DNA of 64,000 nt, from contig NC_133778.1 of the NCBI RefSeq assembly GCF_003597395.2, positions 22,113,450 through 22,177,449 of the forward strand, given 5' to 3'. Below are positions 1-15,944 of this stretch, one piece after another. The notes below the pieces were generated by a model. That model ran no database searches. It worked only from the letters and a program-made list of their open reading frames with translations, and was not told the DNA's origin. Origin of the DNA: Chelonoidis abingdonii (lineage: Eukaryota; Chordata; Testudines; Testudinidae). The first letter of the stretch is position 1, and every line of letters begins with the position of its first letter. The translations under genes and the position numbers were made by a program.

Positions 1-38
1 GTGCCTCACTGATTCTCACACTCTCTCCAAGTCTGATA

Positions 39-311
39 GGGTGTCTCCACTGCAATTAAACACACTCTTGGCTGGTCCTTGTCAGCTGACAGGATTCATG
101 CTGTGGGACTGTAAAATTGCAGGGTAGACTTTCAGGCTCAGGCTGGAGCCCGGGCTCTGGGACCCTCCTCTTTTGTGGGATCCCAGAGCTTGATCTCCAG
201 CCTAAGCCCAAACGTCTACACTGCAGTTTTACAGCCTTGGAGCCTGAGCCCATGACGGAGTCAGCTGACCCAGGCCAGCTGCAAGGGTTTAATTGCAGGG
301 TAGACATGCCC
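39..311. mobile_element. Short non-autonomous DNA element, GGGTATGTCTACAC family
   Basis: The two ends are inverted copies: GGGTGTCTCCACTGCAATTA on the left, and on the right the complement of GGGCATGTCTACCCTGCAATT. The interior is itself partly palindromic, with GGCTGGAGCCCGGGCTCTGGGA and the complement of a similar stretch. The same family recurs at 38137-38439 and 45766-46038. It has no coding capacity. The flanking bases (ATA / TTC) no longer show a clear duplication. Superfamily is uncertain; the related larger copies in this window have TTA or TCA duplications, which suggests Harbinger-like. Confidence 0.7.
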
Positions 312-2704
312 TTCAGGCTTAATACAAAATAAAAACACTATACAATACAAACAGAGTTGCATGATTAAAGAACACAACCTTAAAAATTGGAAATTAGGCC
401 ATTAATGTGTGTATCTAGGAAGTTGATGCCTTGCTATTTTGGCGTTCACCTATCATGAATGTTGCATTAAAGGCACCTTGAGAGTGGTAACAAATGAGAA
501 AGAAACCTCTAGTCAAACTATGGCTGTATGTACTGCTCAAATCCTGATGGAAAGTTATTTGGGGGAAAGAGAACTGGCATGCTTAAACAAGCTGGCACCA
601 ACATCCTATCTGCAGCACAACAGGTGCCTTAAATGCAGCTACAGTGCCATGAATGAAATCCCCTGTGGAGCATGCTGAAGCACAGCATGGAAATCATGGC
701 TTCTGCCTAGCCTAGGGACTAACTCAATTTTTTCTTTTTTTTTTTAAATTTCACCCATCACATCACACCGGCTAAAAAAAATAGCTTGCATCAGCGGTGC
801 TGTAACAATGTGTAAAGGACTCACAGTAGGTGTTATCGTGCCCAAGCATTATGGTAACACCTGTGTTTGTCTAATTTCAGCCAGAACAGTTTCCTGTCCA
901 GCTGTAGAGAAGGATAGAAAATCTACCTAACTACCAGTAGTAGCAGACATTTCCTGTAAAACAACTTATATAGTATTTCCTATGATGCTTTGGCCTGTGG
1001 TTTTGCTTTGAACTTTCCCAGGTTGGGACAACTTGCTGACTCCAGTGACCTCTACTGCCTCTTTGTCTCTCTCCAGCACTGTCAGCACCAAACACTTGGA
1101 GACGGTGTTCTCTCACAGAGTTTCCTATAACTGAATGAAGAATAAAGCCTCTTGTAAAATGTGACCAATGTAGATGTGACTTATAGGTGCATATGATGCT
1201 TATTTTTTCAGTTATATGGAAACTTGAAGTGATTAAAAATAGGAAGCCCAGTGTTCTGCGAAGCTGATATAGATTCTGTATTTTTCAGGTGACTTTGTAT
1301 TATATTATTACATAGTATTAGAAGGGGCAAGGGAAGTTGGTAGCTAAACTGTTTCACTAGCATGTATTTCAATCAGTGGACCCTTGATGCTCATTTCACG
1401 ACTAATGTACACTGTACTATGTGGATATCTCATTGTCACCAGAGATAACATTAAGTAAACTATCCCCTTCAGAAAAACAGCTTTTCTTGGCAAGTGGAAT
1501 ATGGCTTGAGGAGCCAGCTCTGGAGACATATGATACTGTGAATGAGCGCTGTGTGTTACTTCACTGGATCCAAGTCCAGGCACTATTTATACTGCAGCAT
1601 ATTCAGCACCAGATTTAACAATCTTCATACTGAAACAGTGCATCATTTAAATGTTTTTGTTCTGTGTATGCCCCACTTTCAAGCATTGGATGTCAAGCAA
1701 CAGTTATTAACTTTGTTTGTCTTGGATGAGATTCTACCCTTACCAAAAGCTTCATAACCTACTCTTGAAATGTTACCGAGTCTATACCAGAGTATCACAT
1801 TGAGACTTCAGACTAGCAGAGGTAATGGTCTACTCCAGTTTCCGTCTAAGGGATTGTACATAGTAATGGAATACGTTGTGAACCAATTGAAAATCTATTT
1901 CCCAAGAAATGTATATGCACATATTGAAATGCTACAAGTGGGGAGAGTAATTGTACTGAAATTATCCTACCAGTGTTATGCAGAAACAGAGAAAATATTA
2001 TCATAGTATTAGCACTGTGCTAAGTATCCCGTGCGGTATCAGAGACCATTGTGCTACCATTTTCACAAAGCCATTTTGCCGTCTCATAACCACCTTTACA
2101 GAAGCTTTGATAAGTCTAGATGCAACTCAAAGTTTAGATTTGGCTATCATCAGTGTTGGTAAAATGGTGCATGTGGGGAACTGCGTTAATTTTACCATCA
2201 TGATATCACCTCAGCCGATTTCTGATGAGTTTTCTTGATAGGCCAGGTTGTCATGAGCTGTTGCTTTCCATTTAGAAACACCGGCGCTCGATTATTATGA
2301 GAGCTTACAGATAGATATGCAATAGTGTGGTGTCACCAGGTAACAGCGCTGTGAACAGTCATCTCTGTGTTGCTTTTGAGAATGTTCGCAGACTGCCTTG
2401 TTGATCTCTTCTGGAGCCTTGAATGTGTATGAATGGGCCAAAGACCAGGTCCTGAGCACTGTCAATTTAAGTGGGAACAAGGTGTTTGGTACCTTAAAGG
2501 ACTGGGCTCAGAGATGATAAGCAGATTAAACAAAGAAGAAGCCAGTAACACAGCTGAGGAGATGGAATGAAACAGAACAGCAGACATCTGCCCACTATGC
2601 TGTGTAGCCATACAAGGCAGCACTGTGCCTCATGATATTCCTAGAGTCTCTCTGTTTTCTGTGCTTCCCTGGAAGTCCATCCTTTCTAATAATTTAGCAA
2701 TTGT

Positions 2705-2830
2705 TTCTGGTAGCGCCCAGGGTGTGCTAAGCACTATATAAACATTTAAAAGAAGGGAAGGTTTGTGCACTAAAGAGTTCACACTATCACTTGTGAACTC
2801 AGTCTCTTGCAACAAGCCTATCTAGAAAGG
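2705..2830. repeat. Old interspersed repeat remnant
   Basis: The stretch containing GGTAGCGCCCAGGGTGTGCTA followed by GCACTATATAAACA resembles a common, very old amniote repeat (pattern: gtgctaggcgctgtacaaacac then an 'aaagagttcaca' segment). It is heavily diverged and its class is not assigned. Confidence 0.3.
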
Positions 2831-3418
2831 GTGTTGCCGCTGTTACTGAAGGAGCAGAGGTATAAACAGGACCTGGAAGACAGCTGTGCTATTTTCAATC
2901 TGTGGTCAAGTACAGCGCTGTTGCTTTTTGCCAAAGAAAGCAACCATCTGCCTGGTGAAACGCATATCTGGGAGTGAACTCTAACTACTTCATCGATTTC
3001 AAATGCTATTTGTACTGGAAATCACACCACAGTCAGGATGTAACTGTGTGCTGAGCCCACACACAGGAATTTTCTTGTTCAATTCAAAACCAGATCTTTT
3101 ATTTACTTAAGGGTTGTGCAGGCTTTGAAATCAGGAGCACAGGGTATTTAAAGCTTGTCTTAACTTAGAAAGTGCAGGCTTTAGTGGGATGAGGAAAGGT
3201 GATGCTGTGTGGGGGGGACGCATCCTTTGCTTCTCTATCATAATTCAAGAAACGTGAAGATGTAAACAGCTCTCTGTTTACAATTCAAAATATATTCCTT
3301 CCCCTCCACTTAGTTAGGCTCAATTGTCAGAAAAAATAGCTTTGTGTTCAGAATTTCAATAAATCTCAGGATGAGTTCTGCATACTTTGACCAACCAAAT
3401 AACCAAAAGGTTTCATAA

Positions 3419-6911
<3,493 letters not shown>

Positions 6912-7035
6912 TTGTTCAAAGTTGGAAGACTTGCCAGCAGAGCAGTGGAACCATGCCACAGTCCGCAATGCCTTAAAGGAACTGCTTAAAGAGATGAATC
7001 AGAGCACATTAGCCAAAGAATGCCCTCTCTCCCAG
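6912..7035 (+). CDS. SATB2: SATB2 coding exon: ubiquitin-like/CUT-like linker and CUT-like domain start (about residues 158-199)
   Basis: The exon gives 1 base that completes the split Ser codon and then 41 codons, ending in phase 0. The translation runs [20 protein letters not shown], then [21 protein letters not shown]. This is the first part of the CUT-like (CUTL) domain, which helps SATB proteins bind matrix-attachment DNA. The residues [20 protein letters not shown] match SATB2; SATB1 has [20 protein letters not shown] at the same place, from memory. The acceptor is TTTTTACAG and the donor is CCCAG|GTCAGT. The next exon continues directly with [12 protein letters not shown], as expected. 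Confidence 0.97.
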
Positions 7036-7334
7036 GTCAGTGCTTTTACCTGTCCTAGAGGAATCTGCTTTATAAAATCCAAAGCCAGTAACTGTTTAGC
7101 AAGGTGTTTGCAAGAGAAAATTCTAGAAATGTTTAATCTTTGTTTGTTTTAATTAAAAAGGAGAAATTCCAATCCCCTTGGGAAAATATCTGTTTCATCG
7201 TGGTGCACTATTTGTAATGCGTTGTTGGAAGGAGATCAGCTGGTTTGTGACCTCAAATTCAAAGGGACCCCAATTTCTCCATATATATCATCTCCAAATT
7301 TTGTACTACCACTCAATCCCCTGTATTGCAACTA

Positions 7335-7452
7335 GAGTGACCAGACATCAAGTGTGAAAAATTGGGATGAGGGTGGGGGTAACAGGAGCCTATATAAGAA
7401 AAAGACCCCAAAATTGGGACTATCCCTATAAAATCAGGACATCTTGTCACCC
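7335..7452. mobile_element. TcMar-type MITE (118 bp)
   Basis: The inverted ends GAGTGACCAGACATC and GACATCTTGTCACCC are directly flanked by TA on both sides (7333-7334 and 7453-7454). The interior has the AAATTGGGA / CCCTATAAAATC layout of a small mariner-derived element that I recall as frequent in turtles. There is no coding capacity. Confidence 0.8.
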
Positions 7453-7594
7453 TAATTGCAACAGCCACTTATCCTCACTGGCAGAAACCTGCAGCATTCA
7501 TTAGGGGGACACACAGTTTTCATCAATCTCTGATTACAAAGAAACGTATATAACTCTCATCAGTGTGGTGCCAGTTTCTAGGAAGATACAACAA

Positions 7595-7596
<2 letters not shown>

Positions 7597-7626
<30 letters not shown>
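7597..7626 (+). repeat. (GT)15 microsatellite
   Basis: Uninterrupted GT dinucleotides, about 15 units. Confidence 0.97.
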
Positions 7627-7630
<4 letters not shown>

Positions 7631-7953
7631 AGAGCGAAACTTTATTCAGTATAACTTGGTCACTTTCAGTGAAGACATAACCATAGTTTAGACTCCCAAT
7701 GAAACTGAGCTCTTGATCAAATTCCTTACATAAAGACTTGTATACAGTTGGCCAAGTTAGCTGAGCACCCCTCTGTACCACTGAAAAAGCCAACATCCAA
7801 TGATTCATATTACCTGACAAAAAACTTCATTAGAACAGAAGTAGAGCTGTTAATATAGTGCTTTATATTGTCTTTTAAAAATATGAAAACATTTCTTTTA
7901 TAATTAATCTCTTCCCCCTTCCCTCCAAAAAATAAATGAACAATCCTTATATG

Positions 7954-8629
7954 CAGGGCCGGTGCAACCATTTAGGCAAACTAGGCAGCCGCCTAGGGCG
8001 CCTAGTGATTGGGGGCACCTAAAAGCCCCCTCAGGTGAGGAGGTGGAGGTGAGCTGGGTGGGGGGTGCGCGGAGAGGGTTGCCCGCAATAACGAGCGGGG
8101 GCCGCACAGGGGAACAGCTCCCCGCCCCAGCTCACCTCCGCTCTGCCTCCTCCGCTGAGCACACAGCCCAGCTCTAAGTCGCCTCGCAAAATCAAGCGCG
8201 CAAGCTGGGCGGGGAGGAGAATTAGAGCAGTGCCGACGTGCTCAGTGGAAGAGAGCGGAGCCGAGAGTAAGCTGGGCGGGCTACTCAGGCAGGGTTAGCT
8301 TCGCAGGAGGGCTCCCCGCAGGGTTAGCTGACCGGGGAAGAGGGGATAGTATCCCCAAGCAGGGTTAGCTGCTGGGTGGGGGAAGAGGAAAGTCTCCCCA
8401 GGCAGGGTTAGCTGCCAGGGAGGGAATGAGGGGGAAGTCTCCCCACGCAGGGTTAGCTGCCATGGGGATACCAGGGGAGATGGGTTGCTTGTCGCGGATG
8501 GCGGGTGAGGTAGCTGCTGCAGGGGGGTCCCAGGGTGGGGGCTGAGTATAGCTGCCTTGGGGGGGGTGGGTTAGTGAGGGAGTTCAAAGTGGAAGTTCGC
8601 CTAGGGCACGAAATTCCTGCACCGGCCCG
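7954..8629. mobile_element. hAT-type non-autonomous DNA transposon, 676 bp
   Basis: The ends are inverted: CAGGGCCGGTGCAACC on the left, and TGCACCGGCCCG on the right. An exact 8-bp duplication CTTATATG flanks it (7946-7953 and 8630-8637), the hAT signature. The subterminal GCCTAGGGCGCCTAG / CGCCTAGGGCACGAA segments pair with each other. The interior is GC- and CpG-rich and carries a short tandem array (8290-8458). No transposase is present. Confidence 0.9.
8290..8458 (+). repeat. Minisatellite inside the hAT element, unit core CAGGGTTAGCT
   Basis: Five copies of the 11-base core CAGGGTTAGCT start at 8290, 8319, 8360, 8403 and 8448, spaced 29 to 45 bp. Parts of the spacers (GGGAAGAGG..GTCTCCCCA) are also repeated. 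Confidence 0.85.
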
Positions 8630-8944
8630 CTTATATGCTAAAATCCAGTTCATTTGTTACACACCAAATCTGAATGTTGTCCTCCTGTGGCTGCCTACTC
8701 AACTTACAGGTTAGAAGACAGCCAAGCAAAACAAACTTGAGTATATCACATTCCAACATGAAGGGTTCTGTTGTATTATACAATGAATAGATGTAACCCA
8801 CACCAGCGTTTGCCATTTAATATCATAGCTCATAGTCATAGACTTATAGGTCAGAAGGGACCAATATTGATCAGCTAGTCTGAACCTACCTGCACAAGCT
8901 AAGGACCACAGAACCCTTAACCATCCACTTTTATAAACAGAGAT

Positions 8945-9235
8945 AAATATAAATTAAAAATTAACAAATCAATAAAAAAAATAATATGAAAAAATAATTA
9001 GGTAAAAAGACGCACATAATAAAACTAAAAAATAAGACAATAGAAAAAAATAAAAACATAAAAAATAAACAACAAATAGAAAAAATAATTAATAAAAAAA
9101 ATAGAATAAAAATAATCATAAAAAAAAGAAATACCATACCAAAAAACAATAAACATGAATAACATGAGACAAAGAATATAAAAAGCAATAATAAATAGAA
9201 TATAAAAAATAAAAAAATAAACAAAAGACTATAAC
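8945..9235 (+). repeat. A/T-rich low-complexity block within CR1
   Basis: About 290 bp made almost only of A with T and scattered C, G (runs such as AAAAATAAACAACAAATAGA). It lies between the CR1 3' tip and the CR1 3'UTR, where normal CR1 has no such block. Open frames on the minus strand here (poly Phe/Leu/Ile) are composition artefacts. Confidence 0.85.
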
Positions 9236-9804
9236 CACTACCCAATGAACCTGAGTTAAATGAGAAAATGTTTTCCCCCTCAAAATTGTGGTTTGACAGA
9301 ACCTCAAGCTGGCAGAGAATCCAACCAGCAAGCGACCCATCAACCAACACCAACTCTCTTTGAGAGCACGAGGAAAGGCGAAAAACCTCTAGGCCTCTGC
9401 CAATCGCCCTGGAAGGAAAATTCCTCCGAACCCAAAATATGGCGATCAGCTAAACAATGAACATAGTGGCAAGACATGTGAACCAGCCAGCAGCCCAGAA
9501 AGAATTCTCACTGCAGTAAACCAGTTCGCATCTCATCCCAACATCACTCCTCACAGACCACATGAGCAGACTATCTGCTGATATCAAAGATCAATCATAG
9601 ACCAAATTAAACTATACATCATAATCATCCCACTCCTAAATACTTATAAAAAGCTTAGTTTAAAGCTAGAACAAAGTCTTTATGCCCCCACTACATTCCT
9701 CGGAAGGCGTTACCAGAACTTCACTCCCAAATAGGTTAGCAAAACCTTCGCTAATCTTCAAGTCTAAATCTTCCTAATATCCAGTTGTATACCATTTGTA
9801 CTAA

Positions 9805-9886
9805 GAGGGGAGGGGAGGGGGGAGGGGGGAGGGGGGGGAGAGAGGGGGGAGGGGGGGGAGGGGGAGGGGGGGGGGTGGAGGGGGGT
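9805..9886 (+). repeat. G-rich tract, G(4-12) runs separated by A
   Basis: About 80 bp of G runs of 4 to 12 joined by single A or short AGA steps, on the + strand, embedded in the antisense CR1 3'UTR between ACCATTTGTACTAA and ATTAGTACTAAACTTAATA. It has many runs able to form G-quadruplexes in the nascent SATB2 pre-mRNA. Confidence 0.93.
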
Positions 9887-12800
9887 GCCTAAACATTAGT
9901 ACTAAACTTAATAATTCTCTCACCTCCCTAACGTTAATCCCCTGTATATATTATTAGATAATATAGAAGCGAGGCATATCCCCCGAGAGCCTTCTTTGGC
10001 CAGGCTAAACAAGCCAAGCTCTTTGGTCTCTCTTTCCATAAGGCAGGTTATCCATTCCTGACGATCAGCTAGTAGGCCCGTCTTCGAACCTGTTCACAGT
10101 CTTGATTATTCTCATCTCTTAAACATGGTGACATCAGACAGTCAACGACAATCTTTTGTAATTAACTTCCATGGTTTGGGTCTCAACCAGGCCACTTAGA
10201 TATAGTACTTAACATCCTTCCTTTCGCTGATGTGAATTACCTCGCCTGATGCATCTTCCCCAAAACAGCGAGCAATTTAGCTTTTTTAACGGCCGTATCA
10301 CATTGCAGGTCATAAGTCATCCTGCTAATCAACCAAATACCCCAAGTCATCTCTCCCGTCGCTTCCAATGATGCACGTCCCCAACGATATTAAATATTTA
10401 ATTATTTAATCTCTAGAAGTATGCATACCTTGACTTTCACTAATTCATTTCATCCTATTTAACTATTACTCCAATTTCCAAGGTGTACACAGAATCTTCC
10501 TGAAAGTATCCGAGGTTCTCTCCGTGTTAGCATACCCCAGCTTGTTCATCCACAAACTTTATAGCACACTTACACCCACTCATTTGTGCCAAAGGTCAAT
10601 AAATAAAAGGTAAAATAAAAGATAGTCCCAAAAACCATCCATTAGGACTCACTAGTAAACCTCCATGTCAACCTGACAAGTTCACGACCTTCAAGTACGA
10701 CCACGCTGAGGAAGTCTCCACCTTTAACCAGTTCCTTATCCACCTTACAACTTTCATATTCATCCCCATCCTTTCCAATTTAACTAACAGTTCCCCATGC
10801 GGAACCGTGTCAAACGCCTTACTGAAATCGAGGTAAATTAGATCTACCGCATTTCCTTTGTCTAAGGAATCCGTCACCTTCTCAAAGAAGGAGATCAGGT
10901 TGGTTTGGCACGATCTACCTTTAGAAAATCCATGTTGCAATTCGTCCCAATTACCATCGACCTCAATGTCCTTAACTACTTTCTCCCTTAAAATTTTTTC
11001 CAAGACCTTACATACTACAAGTCAGGAGATCTCTGATTAAAGTAGATATTAGGTCTTTAGAGTGTCCATATCAAATTTGCTAACTTATAAATTAAAAAAA
11101 TATTGTTTTTAGCTATGAACACCACAAACTCAACCCTGGATTCATAAATCAAGGATATTTGATGTTGATATTGCATAACTAGTGATAGAAATTCTGTAAG
11201 CCAAATTTGGTCGTTCGTTAGATCTATGCCACCCCAAAAAGATACAGGTCAGAATTGGGTCCTGCAGCTGGTACTGTCCACAATAGAATCTCTTTCAGCT
11301 TCCCATAGCTGCAGAACTAACAGGAGCAGAAAAGCCGTGTAACCCACATTACTTACTGAAGTGACTCCGAATACAGGAGTGGATGTGTTGAATAAGAAGG
11401 TGTTACTTTTACAGAGTAGAACAACACTTTGTGTTTTGCCTTTATATATAGAATGGGAACTGCAAAAGGAGAAATCTGATTGGCTAATGAGGGTTCCAGC
11501 ATGTAGGTTGGGGCTTTTTGGCAGATGGTAGCAAAACTAGCGTATAAATTACATTTCAAGAAGTGAAATTAGATGAGATACCTGCAACTCTTCAATCCTG
11601 TGTGTCCTAGTGCACCTGACCGGTAGCACTATCCGGTATAACTGAATGGTGAGCCATGTTACGTGGTGGCATTCATTCACTATTTAGGGATGTTTTCCAT
11701 CAGTTTCCGTATGGGAATGTGGCAGTTGGCTGACTTCTATATAAACTCATCCTGACATACATTAGCAAGATTACTGATGGCAGAACTGTAGGAGAAATAA
11801 TCTCTTATCCTGGTGATTATGCATAGAATAAAGGTATAGAGACAAGCTTTTGTGGGTTCTAATTCAGCAAAGCATTTGCACACGCTTACCTTTAAACATG
11901 TGCTTAAGTGATTTGCTAAATTGCAATGGACTCCGGAGGCTGGACCACAATGAATGTACTTCTTGTATTAGAGCAACAAAAAGTTGTAACCTCTGTTGTC
12001 GTGGCTCCCAAAATGTAAAAGATACAGTGGAAGGTTGCATAGGAGCTGTCTATTGCCATTATCTGAATTTGCCTTGAATACAATTCCTTTTCCCAAACCA
12101 GTTTTAAAAAAATACTGCACCAAATGTGAAATGTCATTACAACCCCCTTGTGGTTAATATATTATTGACAGCAGCAAATTACAGAGCTATCTCCTAGGAG
12201 TCAAACAGTGGCGTAAATGCTGCTGTTTATTAATGTGTTCACAGTGCGTCGAGTTTCCCTCTGTACAGAAGTGGAAAGGGGCAGCACAGGGAGCTTTCTT
12301 TTTTCTCAGTGACTATGCTCCAGTTCTTGTTCTTGGTACATGAGCTCTTCTTGCAGCCCAGATGGAGAGTCTGATTGCCACTAATGGGCAATGTAATCAT
12401 TCACTTTGATTTACAGTTGTTCTGTTTTTCCTGCTAGGTGTATTATGTATCTGCAGCTTAGCCGCCCTTAGCATAAGGCTGCTGTTCAAGCAAATAAATC
12501 CCAGTTAACCAAGGCAGGGCATTGGGGGTGGGGGTGGTGGGAAAGGAAATCCAATTGTTTCTTCACTTCCATCTTTGCACTCAGACCTCTGTCTTCCAAG
12601 TGTATTGTGCTAATCATTCCAGTATTGTTCATGTATTTTGCATACTTGTATAAACTTCATTTCCTTGTTGCGGGTTGGTGGTTTTTGTTTTCGTCCCATA
12701 GCTTTCGCCTTTTATTTTAACTTACGACATTATATCTTTATTTATATGAATCCTCTGCTAGTTCTGGGATACGTTATCAGACAGATGCCAGCTTTCTTTC

Positions 12801-13469
12801 CATGTGGATGTGATGAAATTGTCCACCCACTGGGGTAGGAAGACTAATTTCTGCCCCATTTTTCTTCCTCAGAACCACCACAGCTATAATCTTAGTAATG
12901 CCCATTTATTGTAGAGATGTGAGAACCTAAACAAAAACCTGCTGGAAAAATAAGCTCTTTAGAGCTGCTTCTTCCAGCTTGAAGTTTCCACTCTGTTATG
13001 CCTTCAAAATGCTCCTGTTTCCTCAGGGCACACTTTAGAACAAGCAAGGGTTCATAGGGAAGGAGGTGCTGCTGACTGTTATGGTACTAGGTGTAGGTCT
13101 CAAAATATGAAGATTAATTAGAAAATTGGAGCTGAGTTTTGGTGATTAGAACATCCATTTAAAAATAAAAAATCCCAGTCCTTATTTCATAGCTACTTTG
13201 AGTCTCCAGTACTGCAGCTGAGTGGCATTTACGTGGAAATGCGAAAGTGAAAGGAAAGAGGAACCTCTGTGTTTAAAGTGAGTTCATCCCTCAAAGACGG
13301 AAACTAATCTGTACCGTCCAGTCTTCCTTAAGACTCTCTAAAGTAAATTCTTCTCAGCCTCCTAAAACCCCCAAAACTCAAGGGGTCAGGAAAATTGGCG
13401 CCTTTTGAGGTTCCAACAGAGTAGCAGGCTGGGCTGAATAAATGCATAATTGATCTTGAATGAAGTGGC

Positions 13470-13491
13470 TTTTTTTTTTTTTTTTTTTTTT
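13470..13491 (+). repeat. T22 homopolymer
   Basis: Uninterrupted T run followed by TAAAAAG. No retrotransposon body is recognised next to it. Confidence 0.95.
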
Positions 13492-13814
13492 AAAAAGCAC
13501 CATAAAAGCGGAGTAAGCCAGAAGTGAGCCTAGTTAGTAGTTTAACAGCTATGGATAAGACCCCATTTCACACATGAGCCTAGAGGGGCCTATGTGCCAG
13601 AGTTGGAACCCGTGGTAAATAGCATGACCGCAAAGCAATTGCAAGCTATCTTATTAATCTCTTCTACTGTGCAGAAGTGTCATAACAGGTGCCAACGTTT
13701 CTCTGAACCCTGGCATGACTGTAGGCATAAAAAATGTGATTTCAAGAAAGGATGCTTTGGCTCACACATTTTGTTAAACTTCTTGGGTTTTAGAGTGAAT
13801 GTGTGTTTACAGAT

Positions 13815-14037
13815 CAGGGATCAGCCACCTTTGGCATGCGGCTCACCAGGATAAGCACCCTGGTGGGCCGGACCGGTTTGTTTAACTGCTGCGTCTGCAG
13901 GTTCGGCCGATCGCGGCTCCCAGTGGCTCTGGTTCACTGTTCCAGGCCAATGGGGGCTGTGGGAAGCGGTGTGGGCTGAGGGATGTGCCGACCGCCCTTA
14001 CCCTGGCAAGCCGCATGCCAGAGGTTGCCGATCCCTG
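13815..14037. mobile_element. hAT-type MITE, 223 bp
   Basis: Inverted ends CAGGGATCAGCCACCTTTGG and CCAGAGGTTGCCGATCCCTG; the next bases GCATGCGG / CCGCATG also pair. The 8-bp flanks TTACAGAT and GTATAGAT agree at 6 of 8 positions, consistent with an old hAT target duplication. Confidence 0.85.
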
Positions 14038-14861
14038 GTATAGATCTATGTATATTTATATAAATGTAGATATACACACAATGCAATGATTCAACTCTGG
14101 AAGAGTTTAAAAGTTATCAACAATTATTTACTCTCTAAAATTGAGATAACTACAAGTAACAAAACTATTTTCCACCGTATGGCCCAGAGTACCCCAAATA
14201 TAAAATATTTGTGTGTGTGTCAGGTGTGGCAGAGCAACTCTACCTACTGTCTTCTTCCAGTTGTTTTGTAGCGGTAGCTGCCAGAGGATACCTGCAAAGA
14301 GTGGGGATGGTGGTGAAGCACTTTGCATCTTTCAGCTGTACTGTTTTTAGTTTAATCCGCTCTGAAGAGTATTGTTAATTTTTCTGTTGAGTGATTTTTC
14401 ATACAAGAGCTAATCACACGTTTCTATAAATTATATTAATTTAACTTATTTGCCTAACTGTTGTTCTGCAGCGAGTAGCACGGATGTTCTCCAGTTCTTG
14501 GCTGTGTGGTCTTGTTGAAAGCAGATCAGAAGCATCTGAAAAGCATTATTTGGATTATGGATGCTAATCTTACCTTTAGAATCTGGTTCCTAAATCACAG
14601 TTATTCTTACCCCTTGCGTCTAATGGGTGTGTCCCCCAACATATCACTGCCTGCAGTTATGCTTTTAGTATGAAGATTCTGTGACATCACAAGCATAAAT
14701 TAAAGTGACAAGTCAGTGGGAGCTGGAGACAGGAGTCTTGGTTCACACAGCATCTTTTTTGCATTATTAGTGAACCAGAGTAATCATGTCTGGGGATGTA
14801 GAGTGGGAAATACAGCCAATTTTGAGTCCTTCACAGTGACTGCATTAGGTTTTGAAGGTAG

Positions 14862-15086
<225 letters not shown>

Positions 15087-15204
15087 TGAAATTTTGTTTT
15101 AAGTAAGGGTGATGATAAGCCTTAATAATATTACTGATCTTGTCTGCAAAGAGGGCACAGTTGTAGCACACTGGAAATTATATCCAACGCCTTATGAACA
15201 AGGA

Positions 15205-15297
15205 TGGTGTGAAAGAAAAGATTTTTGAGCAGGGGGTTGGACTAGATGATCTCCTGAGGTCCCTTCCAACCCTAATGATCTATGATTCTATGATTCT
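15205..15297 (+). mobile_element. CR1 LINE, 3' tip only
   Basis: Contains GGGTTGGACTAGATGATCTC, then CTGAGGTCCCTTCCAACCCT and the terminal octamer-type repeats ATGATTCTATGATTCT that mark the CR1 3' end. It is severely 5'-truncated. Confidence 0.92.
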
Positions 15298-15944
15298 AAA
15301 GAAAACATGCTAGTTACATCACATTTTAGATTGTTATTGCATTGAAAGGATCAACTGCGTGTGTAAGAAAACTAAAACGTCTTGGGGGGAAAAATTCTGC
15401 TATAGAAGATCTGAATTGAAAAGTTAAATTGCTAAGTAAATCACCTTCATCATATTTTATTTATGAAAACTAAAAACCTGTCTTCTTAAGTTAAATATAT
15501 CCTCGCTTTCTGTTTAAATACGGTTAAGTGTATTGGCATTCCTGCCATGTCACATCATCTGGAATTTAGGTAGCAGCAATGCATTTGAGACCAACTTGCT
15601 TGGAGGCACTGGGCTAAATTCATCCCAACTATTCTCACTTGTACCAAAATGAAAATGGCTCATTATTTTTATTATATGGAATGAAATTGTGTTAGTTGGT
15701 GAAATACTAATGTCTCATACAAAAACGTTATTCTAGGTAGGTTCTTATAATACCCTCAGTGCCATAATGCCTGAGTGTCTTCCAGCAGCACGTTAAGTGA
15801 CGTTACTAACATCTGTCATGTGTAATTTGTTCTTTCTCTTGTCCTTTCCTCAAGGGGAGGATTCTGTGTACAAGGCAGTGTTTTGTTTTGGTAGAGTTCT
15901 GTTTTAAATACGCATGCGGCTATGTATTTGTTTTAGACAAAGTA

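Larger units (their letters stand above)
8825..11040 (-). mobile_element. CR1 LINE, antisense, 3' 2.2 kb with reverse transcriptase C-terminal part and 3'UTR
   Basis: On the minus strand 11003-10700 encodes CR1 reverse transcriptase: HGFSKGRSCQTNLISFFEKV, then VDLIYLDFSKAFDTVPHGEL, LVKLERMGMN and WIRNWL. Between 10660 and 9240 the + strand carries the long turtle CR1 3' region in order (for example ACCTCGCCTGATGCATC, CTTTTTTAACGGCCGTATCA, CTAAACAAGCCAAGCTCTTT, CCTCTGCCAATCGCCCTGG). The 3' tip is at TCATAGACTTATAGGTCAGA, 8838-8857. Many small deletions are present, and two low-complexity blocks interrupt it (8945-9235 and 9805-9886). It is truncated at its 5' end near 11040. Confidence 0.9.

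Noticed and set aside
8961..9353. A 130-residue minus-strand frame rich in Phe, Leu and Ile that looks like a membrane protein
   Set aside because: It is the translation of an A/T-rich low-complexity block inside CR1; the hydrophobic look is base composition.
10668..11003. A minus-strand frame with reverse transcriptase similarity as a possible gene
   Set aside because: It is the end of a 5'-truncated, decayed CR1 LINE and not a host gene.
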